From Mucilaginibacter geliditolerans (GTDB taxonomy: Bacteria; Bacteroidota; Bacteroidia; Sphingobacteriales; Sphingobacteriaceae): 64,000 nt of DNA. The DNA is taken from assembly GCF_014200495.1 (NCBI RefSeq), contig NZ_JACHBY010000005.1, positions 310,001 through 374,000 on the forward strand, given 5' to 3'. The first letter of the stretch is position 1, and each line of letters opens with the position of its first letter. The notes beneath the pieces are model-generated. The model saw only the letters and a program-made list of their open reading frames with translations, searched no databases and was not told the origin of the DNA. A program made the position numbers and the translations under genes. Below are positions 37,063 through 45,472 of this stretch, in pieces.

Positions 37063-38023
37063 AGCTTGTATTTTTAGTACTATTTGATTCAAAATATTTC
37101 TGGTAAATATCGTCGAGTCCATAATTTTTTTGATTGACACCGATTACGTCATAACCTTTTTCAACCAGGAAACGAACCAGTGCCGCCGTTATGTCGCGCC
37201 TGCTGGTAAATTCCAGTTCATTTTCGTGGATGCTAATCTGGGTAATGGCTTCCCATGCCTGGAGTTCCGGTTCCAGTTGCCAGGGCTGTGAAACGGGTTG
37301 TGCTAACCTGATAGAAGTGACATGGCTGTCGGTGCCGAATAGCTGATCGGACAAAGCACTGATGTCTCCCTGTGCCAGTAATCTGCCGCTGACAAAGATG
37401 CCCACCCGGTCGCATACCTGCTGCACATGGTGTAAGTGATGTGAAGAGAGTAAAACGGTAAGTCCCTGCTGCCGGCTTAGTTGTTTGATGAGCGCCAGGA
37501 AATCTCGTACCCCGGTTGGGTCTATGCCAAGAGTCGGTTCATCAAGGATAATAACATCGGGTTTTTTGATCAGTACATCGGCCAAGCCAAGCCGCTGTTT
37601 CATGCCACGGGAAAAAGCCGAAGTCTTTTTATGTTGGTCTGCAGCAAGGCCCACAATCTCCAGCACTTCGGCCGAACGTTTTTTTAGTTCATTTTCCGGT
37701 ACGCCGTTCAGTCTGCCGATGTACACCAGATTTTCCAGCGCGGTCATGTTATCATAAAAACCGACGCTATCAGGCATATAACCTACTTTTTTCTTAACCA
37801 AGATAGGTTTGCTGGTAGCGTTATGCCCGCAAACAAAAGCGGTACCACTCGTCGGGTCGGTAAGCCCAAGCATCATCAATATGGTAGTGGTTTTGCCGGC
37901 CCCGTTAGGCCCTAGCAACCCGAAGATCTCGCCCTTGTTTATATCAAGGTTTAAACCATCAACCGCTTTAACAGCGCCATACTGTTTGGTTAAGTCCTTT
38001 AATTGTATAATAGGATCTTTCAT
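37043..38023 (-). CDS. ABC transporter ATP-binding protein (CcmA/NosF type)
   Basis: This 326-residue ATPase has a complete nucleotide-binding domain: Walker A GPNGAGKTTT (about residues 38-47), signature FSRGMKQRLGLADV, Walker B DVIILDEPTLGIDP and a switch histidine in LLSSHHLHHV. The C-terminal 100 residues form the accessory domain common in the ABC-2 exporter class. It is the middle gene of an operon with a NEW3-domain membrane protein before it and the permease after it. Confidence 0.93.
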   Translation of the reverse strand: MKDPIIQLKDLTKQYGAVKAVDGLNLDINKGEIFGLLGPNGAGKTTTILMMLGLTDPTSGTAFVCGHNATSKPILVKKKVGYMPDSVGFYDNMTALENLVYIGRLNGVPENELKKRSAEVLEIVGLAADQHKKTSAFSRGMKQRLGLADVLIKKPDVIILDEPTLGIDPTGVRDFLALIKQLSRQQGLTVLLSSHHLHHVQQVCDRVGIFVSGRLLAQGDISALSDQLFGTDSHVTSIRLAQPVSQPWQLEPELQAWEAITQISIHENELEFTSRRDITAALVRFLVEKGYDVIGVNQKNYGLDDIYQKYFESNSTKNTSYEKSIS

Positions 38024-38046
38024 TGGTAAAAAATGAATTAGCTATT

Positions 38047-38904
38047 TTATCTTCTACCATATTTACGAATGAGGTAATACACGATGCCCACGGCCAGCAG
38101 GATGACCAGAACACCGATCCAGCCGGAAAGCAAGGACGTTTTGACAGCTAACCGGAAAGCGATCTGTGAGTTGGTATTGCTATTAGTCGCAGTAAAGTTG
38201 GCAGCATAGTCCCCGGCAATGGTTTTGTCCGGCACTTTTACAGTCGCTTTAACATCGATGGTTTTCCCTGCTTCCAGTTGTTTGATACTGGCGGGTTCAA
38301 AAGTAGATTCCCAGCCGGTAGGCAATTGTGCGGTAACCTGGAGGTCGTTTAACGGCAGCGTGCCGGTGTTTTTGACGGTCAGTTGCAACTCTTTTTGGCT
38401 ACCCGAGGTTACTTCGTCGCTTAATCTTCCGGTAGGTGTGCTTAGTGTCAAGCTGTAGGAGCCTTTAACTACGGCTTCCAGGTTCAGCGATAGGGTATCG
38501 GAACTGGATACGGCTTTGATCGGAACTTTGTATTTTTTCGGGGAGGCGCTTGCGGTGGCATTGATCTCGATGGCGATGTCCTGTGTTTTGCCTGCGTCCA
38601 TGTTTATGGAAGTAACCTGGCTGCCGTCCACCTTGTAGGCAATCGTCCAGCCAAACGGAATATCGGTTTTGAATTCGTAGATGCGAGCACTCGCCGAACC
38701 GTTATGCAGAGTTGTGCTATAACGGAAGGTTTCGCTGGTCGCAGCCTCGATGTTCATCAGTTTGGCGGTAAAGCCTGATTTGCCAGCCGGCCAGGTGACC
38801 GGCTGTTGTTGTGCTTGTGACAAGAAGGCGGATGCCAGAAATAATAAAAGAAATGCAAAGCTGCGCGCTGCGCTGAAACGGGTGATAGTGATTTGGGGTA
38901 ACAT
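38047..38904 (-). CDS. Exported membrane-anchored NEW3-domain protein of the ABC operon
   Basis: This 285-residue protein has a signal peptide (FAFLLLFLASAFLSQAQ). It has two or more immunoglobulin-like beta modules with the NEW3 (alpha-galactosidase-associated) pattern: LTVKNTGTLPLNDLQVTAQ, LPTGWESTFEP and LEAGKTIDVKATVKVPD. A C-terminal membrane helix follows (WIGVLVILLAVGIVYYLI) with a basic tail. It is thus a periplasmic domain tethered to the inner membrane. Proteins of this plan precede ABC-2 exporters in several phyla and are likely accessory subunits. The ATPase starts 23 bp downstream. Confidence 0.85.
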   Translation of the reverse strand: MLPQITITRFSAARSFAFLLLFLASAFLSQAQQQPVTWPAGKSGFTAKLMNIEAATSETFRYSTTLHNGSASARIYEFKTDIPFGWTIAYKVDGSQVTSINMDAGKTQDIAIEINATASASPKKYKVPIKAVSSSDTLSLNLEAVVKGSYSLTLSTPTGRLSDEVTSGSQKELQLTVKNTGTLPLNDLQVTAQLPTGWESTFEPASIKQLEAGKTIDVKATVKVPDKTIAGDYAANFTATNSNTNSQIAFRLAVKTSLLSGWIGVLVILLAVGIVYYLIRKYGRR

Positions 38905-39104
38905 GATCTAACAACTAAAATTTAAATGATAGCTTTCAAAAAATGCTTTTCGATAATTGGTTTTAATATTTAAAAATTGACGGCTCAAAGAAAAAAAGCA
39001 GTCCCAAAATTTCAAATAGTTTTAACATTTTTTAACAATTGGACCGTGAAATGAGTGTTGCGGAATGCATAACGGCGAAGGATTAAATATTTCAAGAAAC
39101 GATA

Positions 39105-39132
39105 AAGGCCCTCAGAAGAATCTGAAGGCCTT
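39105..39132. terminator. Hairpin in the island-left intergenic region
   Basis: AAGGCC..TCAGA pairs with TCTGA..GGCCTT around AGAA. It lies between the NEW3 gene promoter side and the island boundary. Both flanking genes point away or start near here, so the transcript it ends is unclear. It may belong to the original tRNA-Glu downstream region. Confidence 0.5.
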
Positions 39133-39151
39133 ATAAAACTTTTCTTTAAAT

Positions 39152-39184
39152 ACTCTCCCATGCTTATCACATGTATGGGAGAGT
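39152..39184. terminator. Hairpin abutting the distal attachment site
   Basis: ACTCTCCCAT and ATGGGAGAGT form a perfect 10-bp stem with a 13-nt loop. AGTAGCCCGTAGGG follows after one base. This may be the original terminator of tRNA-Glu, displaced by 21 kb when the island entered. Confidence 0.55.
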
Positions 39185-39185
39185 T

Positions 39186-39209
39186 AGTAGCCCGTAGGGT
39201 AAGAGAACC
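39186..39209 (-). other. Distal attachment-site copy of the tRNA-Glu 3' end
   Basis: AGTAGCCCGTAGGG is identical to the tRNA-Glu 3' end at 60362-60375, and the next ten bases match 7 of 10 (21 of 24 in all). Both copies have the same orientation, as expected for the direct repeats left by a tyrosine integrase using a tRNA 3' end. The right copy is still part of the intact tRNA gene. Confidence 0.65.
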
Positions 39210-39444
39210 ATCGACTAAATGGCCTGAATACCAGCTACTTAATTTTTTATTTTACCCCCAGCGCCACGAATGACGCAAATGGGCAAATTTTATGATAATA
39301 AGAACTGAATTTGCATTATCGAAAGCCTTTTGCCTGCGTCACAATCTTACATCATGTTCAAGAGCAATTGCATTTCCATATCGATACAAAGATAATAAAA
39401 AGCTACAATAAATTTGTCAATATGGTCTCTCTAAGCATATTCGG

Positions 39445-40995
39445 CTAAGCAATGGAGACCATAAATTCGCGACTACGAGCAACGCAGACATTATCTTTAA
39501 CAATGAAGCATTCTATCCAATGATTGCCGCGAAATGATGAATATTCCTTTTGGTTAAGCCCACCAACACCTAATGTTCTGGACAGGTATATCCCACCCCG
39601 TAACCCACCCAGTTGACTTGCTTCCTGACCAGTATTAACTACTTGCCAATAAACATCGAACGGACGGGGAACATTTGTGTTAGCAACAAAATAAATGTAA
39701 CAGTCTTTCGGTATAACAGTATCTGTTAAAATAGTATGGTAATTTTTACCCTGTTTGTAGCTACCTTGTATTTCCGCTCTATATAATAAGTTTTCGGGCC
39801 AACGAACATTTTCACGGTGTGATACCATCAAGATAGATCGGTCAAAGTTTTTAGCTGTGCCACTTTCTGAAAAAAGACGGGTAACGCCAGTGGACTGGAT
39901 TGTTTCATTAATTACGGTAGTACCGATAACAGCCTTTAGCACATGGGCGATCCTTGACAAATCACCACTGGCTAACACAGAAAAATCCTCTTTTGCCTTC
40001 GCAAGCCAGGCATAAAAGTTATCTTCTTTAACTGGCTCATCCGGCCATTTATCTGCAAAATTCTCTACATCATTTACGGGATTGCCGACCCATTTGATCA
40101 TTATTCCATTTATTGGACTGGGACGCATTTCAATTAATGAAGCCATCCTATCAAGGATGTTCAATAGCGCTGTAACAATATCTGTTTCCTTTTGATAGGC
40201 TTTAGCCGCAAGTGTAGTAATAATTATAGATATTGGTTTATCATCATCGCCACCATACATCATGTCACGATGGCGTTTTAATATTTGTACTATACGCTTT
40301 AACGGTTCTTTCTTGGTCACATGCTCGGGTAAGGATTCAACAGATTCCCGCAACGACATCATTTTGGTTGTAGGTAAGGCTGCGCGATCATTAAACCAAC
40401 CAGCGTAACCAAATGGGTTACTTTTGGGCCAAAATTCAGGCCGTACTTCTGTACGATGGTTGGGCAACCGCCTATCGGTGATTTTAATGGCCAGTTGATC
40501 CACCTGCCTATTTTCTAAGGCAGAAAACGTCCGCTCCATTAGTGTATAATGGTCATGCCCTACGATAGCAGGTAAAATATCCATATGAAACTTTGTAGAT
40601 TCTGCATAAAGCAGCGTCCAGCATCGGTTGCCCTCTTCATCTAACATCCGCTTGTAAGTCTCACTTGCTTTCAACTCATCACCTATTGCATGTTTTAAAT
40701 GATATTGAGTCCAAGATGCTTGTTTGCCGGTTAACCGGCAAACAAGGTCTACATCCAGTTCATCATCCTGCATAATAGGTTTGATCATGGTGCCCAATAA
40801 AAAAGAGCCCTGTGGTTTAATCTCGGGGTTATAAGCTTTGAGGCTTGAGCTTTCTGAAAGATAATTAGCTACTGCAGTATATCTTTCTTCTACTGCTCTA
40901 TATTGCGCTGCCGTAAGATCAAGCGCTTCGCTTATCTTATTTAACCATTCGCTTGTTTGGCTGCGGCTAGGAATGTCAGGTGTTGTGCGAAACAT
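39445..40995 (-). CDS. CD-NTase with C-terminal AGS-C sensor domain (second CBASS nucleotidyltransferase)
   Basis: This 516-residue protein is a cGAS/DncV-like nucleotidyltransferase. The nucleotide-binding GS is at residues 63-64 (PQGSFLLGTM). The metal-binding acids are D81 and D83 (DELDVDLV) and D139 (FHMDILPA), so the active site looks complete. The C-terminal ~140 residues match the AGS-C domain, a proposed nucleotide sensor: VYWQVVNTGQEAS, LRGGIY, HWIECFIV and CVARSREFMV. It is the last gene of the CBASS operon, 2 bp after the SAVED-HExxH gene. A second complete CD-NTase in one operon is unusual; it may make a second signal or act as nucleotide sensor and amplifier. Confidence 0.87.
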   Translation of the reverse strand: MFRTTPDIPSRSQTSEWLNKISEALDLTAAQYRAVEERYTAVANYLSESSSLKAYNPEIKPQGSFLLGTMIKPIMQDDELDVDLVCRLTGKQASWTQYHLKHAIGDELKASETYKRMLDEEGNRCWTLLYAESTKFHMDILPAIVGHDHYTLMERTFSALENRQVDQLAIKITDRRLPNHRTEVRPEFWPKSNPFGYAGWFNDRAALPTTKMMSLRESVESLPEHVTKKEPLKRIVQILKRHRDMMYGGDDDKPISIIITTLAAKAYQKETDIVTALLNILDRMASLIEMRPSPINGIMIKWVGNPVNDVENFADKWPDEPVKEDNFYAWLAKAKEDFSVLASGDLSRIAHVLKAVIGTTVINETIQSTGVTRLFSESGTAKNFDRSILMVSHRENVRWPENLLYRAEIQGSYKQGKNYHTILTDTVIPKDCYIYFVANTNVPRPFDVYWQVVNTGQEASQLGGLRGGIYLSRTLGVGGLNQKEYSSFRGNHWIECFIVKDNVCVARSREFMVSIA

Positions 40996-40997
40996 AT

Positions 40998-42773
40998 TTA
41001 GCGATTGAGTTGATATAATGCTTTTAATTGTTTCAGTATTTTTTCGCCATCTCGCTCCCTATAACCCTTAACAAGCTCATTAAGCTGGAACCCTCCTGCG
41101 TTAGAAGCCCTTAGTATCCTCCCGTCTAACTGAAAATAACCAATCTCTAATTCTTCTACTTTAAAGCCGGTCAATCTGAATATCGTGCGTTGTGCTTGCG
41201 CTCTGATATCCAGACCCCTTATTTCTATTATGGGTTTGTTGGCTAAGATGTTTACAATATCGTTTAGTGATGAGCATGAACGATCATCGATTTGAATATA
41301 ATTCCAATACCAGATCAGATAACGATTAACACGCCTAACCTGCATTTCATCTGTATTTGGGTCAAGGTCATCAAATGCCCACATTGTTTTTGTCGCCACA
41401 TCGATCAACTGACGGAAAAATGCTTTCTCATTTTTTGTTTCCTGGCTATAGTATGACTGAGAGTAGGCAAATTCGTGTAACATGGCCCAAACATCCGCTA
41501 CATAATCTGCCTCTTCTAACACACGGGGGAAACGGCCAATATTGTTTGCCGTAGCATTCGTTAGGTTTTGATGAATATGCAGTCCTTCATGGAAAACAAA
41601 TAAGCGTAGCGCACGCAGTATTTTTGCTTTATCGCGTTCAAGCCTGTTCATAATATTAAAAATGAACCGATCATTGATCTGCCACTCATCATCTTCACTG
41701 ATATGAAAGCCGTCATCAGCCTTATCGGTATTTAACGAAAGGGTGGAGGTTTTTATAATAGTTTGGGCCAAATCTGGCATAGCTTTCCAAAACCCTTTTT
41801 CCATTTCGCTATAATCTCCTGCAGGCAATAATTGTCGCACCCAACTAAACTTTTCAGTTTGTCGTTCTTTTTCCTGTGCTTTGTTTTGGGCAAATGGTGC
41901 AATCTTGTTTTCTAGTTCTGCTTTAAAGTCTGCTTTGATCTCGTTGATCAGCTTGATATCTTCGTCGGTCATATTGGCCTCGGTTTGCGGCGTTTCCTGT
42001 AATATCAGCACCTGCTCATTTTTAGGGGTTTTATTCGCATCAAACTGATAAGTAACAATAGGTTTTGATAAAAGCGGATTGATCTTCGTGCCCATCAAAA
42101 AAGCAAGCCCAACCGGCACGGTAGGGAACAGGTGGATTTTATCAGTATCCGGTAAATAGTTGGCTATTGAATCAAGGCCAAGCGAAAACTGGTGAGCGAA
42201 TGCCTTTAATTGCTCCTGGCTTCTAAAAACATCTTTACCCGGCTCTTCTAAACTCAGGCTTATTATTTTACTGGCTCCGTCAACCACTTCCTGCATATCT
42301 CCATCCTGCATCAGGTAAGTGGCCTCTACCTTATAAATAACGTCAATTGGTGCATTAAAAGTTTCAGATACGAAGTTAGTAGATACAGGTAACTCAGACT
42401 TATCGTCATCGTTTCGCCAATCCCAAGTCATCTGTTCACGATGGAACAAATAAACCTCTACATCTTTCCAAGAACCGAAACAATAACCAAGATGTAACGC
42501 AAGTGGTATTGTAGCTTTACCAAAATACAGCACCTTGTGGTCAGGGTTTTCGGTGATGTAGGGTTTTATTTCATTGTCTACAATGTTCTTCTGATAAATA
42601 CGAAATTCAACATTATCCAGCAGATGAACTTTTTCCATGCTTATAATATCCCTTTTGATATTGAATATCTTATATACCGGAATCCCTGATTCTTTCGGTA
42701 AATAAGCTAATACTTCTTCATCAGTAATTTCTCCAAAAACTTGATGTTTTAATATGATATATCCTTTTGCCAT
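40998..42773 (-). CDS. SAVED domain fused to HExxH metallopeptidase-like domain (probable CBASS effector)
   Basis: This 591-residue protein has a SAVED region at about residues 75-250, seen in VLYFGKATIPLALHLGY, VEVYLFHRE and HLFPTVPVGLAFLMGTK. SAVED domains bind cyclic oligonucleotides made by CD-NTases. A helical linker (270-380) leads to FVFHEGLHIHQ with H395-E-x-x-H399, and E420/E421 and D423 follow in RVLEEADYVADVWA, a zincin-like arrangement. No signal peptide or membrane helix is seen, so it acts in the cytoplasm. Position between the TRIP13-like ATPase and the second cyclase marks it as the effector. The likely output is proteolysis of a host or phage protein on nucleotide binding. 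Catalysis is inferred from the motif only. Confidence 0.83.
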   Translation of the reverse strand: MAKGYIILKHQVFGEITDEEVLAYLPKESGIPVYKIFNIKRDIISMEKVHLLDNVEFRIYQKNIVDNEIKPYITENPDHKVLYFGKATIPLALHLGYCFGSWKDVEVYLFHREQMTWDWRNDDDKSELPVSTNFVSETFNAPIDVIYKVEATYLMQDGDMQEVVDGASKIISLSLEEPGKDVFRSQEQLKAFAHQFSLGLDSIANYLPDTDKIHLFPTVPVGLAFLMGTKINPLLSKPIVTYQFDANKTPKNEQVLILQETPQTEANMTDEDIKLINEIKADFKAELENKIAPFAQNKAQEKERQTEKFSWVRQLLPAGDYSEMEKGFWKAMPDLAQTIIKTSTLSLNTDKADDGFHISEDDEWQINDRFIFNIMNRLERDKAKILRALRLFVFHEGLHIHQNLTNATANNIGRFPRVLEEADYVADVWAMLHEFAYSQSYYSQETKNEKAFFRQLIDVATKTMWAFDDLDPNTDEMQVRRVNRYLIWYWNYIQIDDRSCSSLNDIVNILANKPIIEIRGLDIRAQAQRTIFRLTGFKVEELEIGYFQLDGRILRASNAGGFQLNELVKGYRERDGEKILKQLKALYQLNR

Positions 42774-42781
42774 GTTAGTTT

Positions 42782-43681
42782 TTAATTGATTTTGTGTTCG
42801 CCCAGCAATGGGGTTGGTTCTGTTGATTTTAAAATTTCAGTGTATAACGCTATACTGAACGGTTGTTTTAACTCAACAGAACGGTAGAGTGTCTGCTTGG
42901 CAACCCTTTGGATAAGGTCTGAAAAGCTATAGGGTATAATTTGGCTTGTGCAATATTTTATCAAGTCATTTAACTGCGCTTTGTTCATATCCACACCGGT
43001 AAATATCCAGTTAAACACTTCAGCAAGCGTTTCTGTATTTGGCCGGTCAAACACTAGGTGTAAACTTGTTCTCCTGCGCACAGCTGGGTCCAAAACAGTC
43101 ATCCGGTTAGTGATCATAATAACCGCTAATCTTTTCTTGCTTTTTTGAATAGCATCGATCTGCTTAATGAGCACGTTCAGCCCTGCACGGTCTTCGTGAT
43201 GTGCCTGGTTTTGGGCGCGGCTGGTGGCGATATCATCTGCTTCATCAATAATTAACAAGCCCGACTCATTGTCCTTCAACTTAGCCTTAACAGATTCAAA
43301 CACCTCAGTGATCCGGTTTGAAATTTCGCCCACTAAGCCCCCTCCTCTAATATTCGAAGGAGTTTCAAATACTTTAACTTGCGTGCCAAGCAATTCCGAT
43401 AATGGGGTAGCGATACATTGTGCCAAAGCAGTTTTACCGCATCCTACCTCTCCCGAGAGGATAACTAGCGGGTTACTGGTTTTAAGCAGCGACATAATAG
43501 GCAAGCCCTTGTGATGATGTTTCTTCTCCCAATCCACTAATTTGCTTTGATCAAGCAACAATTCCAGCGTTGTGAGCAATTCTTTTTTCTGATGGTCAAT
43601 CCCTACAAGTGACGTAAAATCTCTCTTTGCATCTTTGTTAGGATGAATTACCTCTGCTAACCTAATCGCGTTGTCTACCAT
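42782..43681 (-). CDS. cap6: TRIP13-like AAA+ ATPase of type III CBASS (Cap6)
   Basis: This 299-residue AAA+ ATPase has Walker A GEVGCGKT (77-84), Walker B LLIIDEADD (142-150), sensor-1 ITNR and arginine-finger DPAVRRR motifs. In type III CBASS a TRIP13-like ATPase remodels the HORMA protein and shuts down the cyclase. The start overlaps the HORMA gene stop by 7 bp, so translation is coupled, and the SAVED-HExxH gene follows after 8 bp. The adjoining HORMA gene is what turns a general AAA call into Cap6. Confidence 0.88.
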   Translation of the reverse strand: MVDNAIRLAEVIHPNKDAKRDFTSLVGIDHQKKELLTTLELLLDQSKLVDWEKKHHHKGLPIMSLLKTSNPLVILSGEVGCGKTALAQCIATPLSELLGTQVKVFETPSNIRGGGLVGEISNRITEVFESVKAKLKDNESGLLIIDEADDIATSRAQNQAHHEDRAGLNVLIKQIDAIQKSKKRLAVIMITNRMTVLDPAVRRRTSLHLVFDRPNTETLAEVFNWIFTGVDMNKAQLNDLIKYCTSQIIPYSFSDLIQRVAKQTLYRSVELKQPFSIALYTEILKSTEPTPLLGEHKIN

Positions 43682-44163
43682 TTCCCAATAATTGATTGTT
43701 GAACACCAAAACCACCGTTTGAATAAGATTTTGCATAAGTTGCACTTCCAGTTAAGGCACTTCCACTACCCCAACCCCACGCTATAAGCTGGCGATTAAC
43801 TTCAGCCAGGTTCGGTGAATAAGGGTCTTTTTTTATAAATAGATTTACTGTTATACCATCAAGCCCCCAAAAATCTATTCCTCCGGTTTGGTCATCTACC
43901 GCTATTGTTGAGTCTGCACGAACTTCATAGTGAATACCACCTTTTTCACGGCCGTATGCATCCTTAAATTGCAGTTGAAAAGATTTAAGCACCTTTTTAT
44001 CCAATAGGTATAGTAGTTCCCTTCGTGTTTTATCGGCGTAATCTTTAGTTATTAAATCCGCAGTCATAAGGCCAATCAGGTCTTCATATACTTTCCCCAT
44101 AACATAACGGGCTCTTGCCTCTGTATAGGTATTAGTCGCACTATTAACGTATGTATCTGACAT
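43675..44163 (-). CDS. cap7: Bacterial HORMA-domain protein of type III CBASS (Cap7)
   Basis: This 162-residue protein matches the bacterial HORMA family found next to CD-NTases. The start EARARYVMGKVYEDLIGLMT, the middle GGIHYEVRADSTI, GGIDFWGLDGITV and the tail QLIAWGWGSGSALTGS and YSNGGFGV are typical. In known systems it senses phage peptides through its closure-motif pocket, then binds and activates the CD-NTase. An AAGGAG ribosome-binding site lies 8 bp before the ATG, stronger than usual in this phylum. It starts 12 bp after the cyclase gene. Confidence 0.88.
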   Translation of the reverse strand: MSDTYVNSATNTYTEARARYVMGKVYEDLIGLMTADLITKDYADKTRRELLYLLDKKVLKSFQLQFKDAYGREKGGIHYEVRADSTIAVDDQTGGIDFWGLDGITVNLFIKKDPYSPNLAEVNRQLIAWGWGSGSALTGSATYAKSYSNGGFGVQQSIIGKW

Positions 44164-44175
44164 AATAATTTCTCC

Positions 44176-45219
44176 TTAATCGCAGTGATTTTTAAAAGGG
44201 TTACCAAATAATTTAACCAACTCATCGGTTGCAAGCTGGTCTTCGCCGTCTATGTTATAGCGAATAATTCTATTCCAGCTATCGCGTGCATTTTCAAACC
44301 ATGTAGCAAATTCGTTCAGCTTATTTTTATCCCATTTTGCAGTTATATTATTGCCACTATTTACAGGGTCTAAAACTACCCAACCTGTCATATCTGAAAT
44401 ATTAGGTGCTGAATAATAATCAGTAAAATAAACCGGCTTTTGATTTCTTACAATATTGGCCAGATAGCTGAACCACCTTGCTAGGGTCTCTGCATAAGTT
44501 TTTTCTACCCCCAGTTTGTCAAAGGCAAAAGCTGTTAACCAGTCTATGAGCGCAGTAGGGGGACGGTTATCGATCCCTGTTGATTCATCATAGTCTAAGT
44601 AATAAGAACTATCAGCCTGAAATTCTTTCCACCATTTCATCAGGCGGACGCATTCGTTATACTTAACACGCCCTGGAGAGGCCTTACTTGTTTTGGTCCT
44701 GCTGGTAGTAAACTCCCGATGTTTTTGCACTGAGGTCTTTAGCTTATCGCCGCTTTTCTTTATTAATATTTGCTCATCTGTCTTACTGGTAGCCTGCATA
44801 GGCACGACATCAAATGCCAGGTCATTTGATAATATCAGGTTTACAGAACTATTGGTAACATTTATCGTTGAGTTTGGGTAAGACTTCCTGACGTACTTTT
44901 CGAACTTGGTTAAAAGCTCTTCAAGTTTTTTACCGTCGGCATCCTCGGGTTTGATCACCATCGGTATATCGATATCATAACCATCTACCTCCGAATGCCC
45001 CATGTAGTGCCTACGTAAACCTGTTTCCTTGGCGTCTGAACCACCGCGAGGCGTACTAACTACTGTTACGCCATCGTCTTTGGCATTTTTAATAACACGC
45101 TCGGTCAGGGTATCCGCCTGCGAAGTATTATACTCCTTTTTATCCGGATCGGGTGCGATCCAATCTACAAAGCAACACATGCGGCTATGTAGTGTTGAAT
45201 GCGTTGTGAGCTGACTCAT
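44176..45219 (-). CDS. CD-NTase, first CBASS nucleotidyltransferase
   Basis: This 347-residue cGAS/DncV-like nucleotidyltransferase has RGGSDAKETGLR (residues 58-69), D82 and D84 in YDIDIPMVI, and D137 in AFDVVP completing the metal triad. It should make a cyclic di- or trinucleotide when the HORMA protein is engaged by phage peptides. The frame is open to an ATG at 45300, but GGAGGA at 45226-45231 lies 6 bp before the ATG at 45219, which fixes the start. It is first in a five-gene operon with gaps or overlaps of 12 bp or less. The nucleotide product cannot be read from sequence. Confidence 0.9.
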   Translation of the reverse strand: MSQLTTHSTLHSRMCCFVDWIAPDPDKKEYNTSQADTLTERVIKNAKDDGVTVVSTPRGGSDAKETGLRRHYMGHSEVDGYDIDIPMVIKPEDADGKKLEELLTKFEKYVRKSYPNSTINVTNSSVNLILSNDLAFDVVPMQATSKTDEQILIKKSGDKLKTSVQKHREFTTSRTKTSKASPGRVKYNECVRLMKWWKEFQADSSYYLDYDESTGIDNRPPTALIDWLTAFAFDKLGVEKTYAETLARWFSYLANIVRNQKPVYFTDYYSAPNISDMTGWVVLDPVNSGNNITAKWDKNKLNEFATWFENARDSWNRIIRYNIDGEDQLATDELVKLFGNPFKNHCD

Positions 45220-45225
45220 AAAATT

Positions 45226-45231
45226 TCCTCC
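45226..45231 (-). promoter_or_regulatory. Strong Shine-Dalgarno site deciding the CD-NTase start
   Basis: GGAGGA is followed by AATTTT and the ATG at 45219. Consensus Shine-Dalgarno sites are rare in this phylum, so it argues for 45219 over 45300 and suggests that the operon came from, or can be expressed in, a broader host range. Confidence 0.7.
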
Positions 45232-45360
45232 TTTTTTAAAATTTAAAACATATCTATCCTGTTCGAGCCTTAAGCCCGAGTTTTTCGTTAGCGGAATCAT
45301 TCCTGACCACGCTGTAATAAAAAGATTACAGAATTATCTCTTAAAAAAAGGAGGGAGCTT

Positions 45361-45458
45361 TTTGTAGATATCCAAATAGATGTATATTTGGTTGCACAAT
45401 CTAATGAAGCCCTGCTTCACTTAAGTCGATAAGCCTATTCTTGTCGACTTTTTTTATG
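45361..45458 (+). ncRNA. Candidate small RNA divergent to the CBASS operon
   Basis: On the + strand TTTG (45361-45364) and TATATTTG (45383-45390) are 18 bp apart, a near-consensus Bacteroidota promoter. Transcription would start near 45397 and run through a small hairpin (TGAAGC/GCTTCA). It would end at a terminator in which AAGTCGA and TCGACTT pair around 14 nt, followed by TTTTTTT (45423-45457). The RNA would be about 60 nt, antisense to the mRNA leader between the PIN-like gene and the first cyclase gene. A perfect inverted repeat CTGTAAT/ATTACAG lies at 45312-45331 in the same leader. No coding frame is seen. Confidence 0.45.
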
Positions 45459-45472
45459 TTGTATCCATGTGT

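Noticed and set aside
45220..45300. N-terminal 27-residue extension of the first CD-NTase
   Set aside because: The GGAGGA site 6 bp before the ATG at 45219 and the family start argue for the shorter form.
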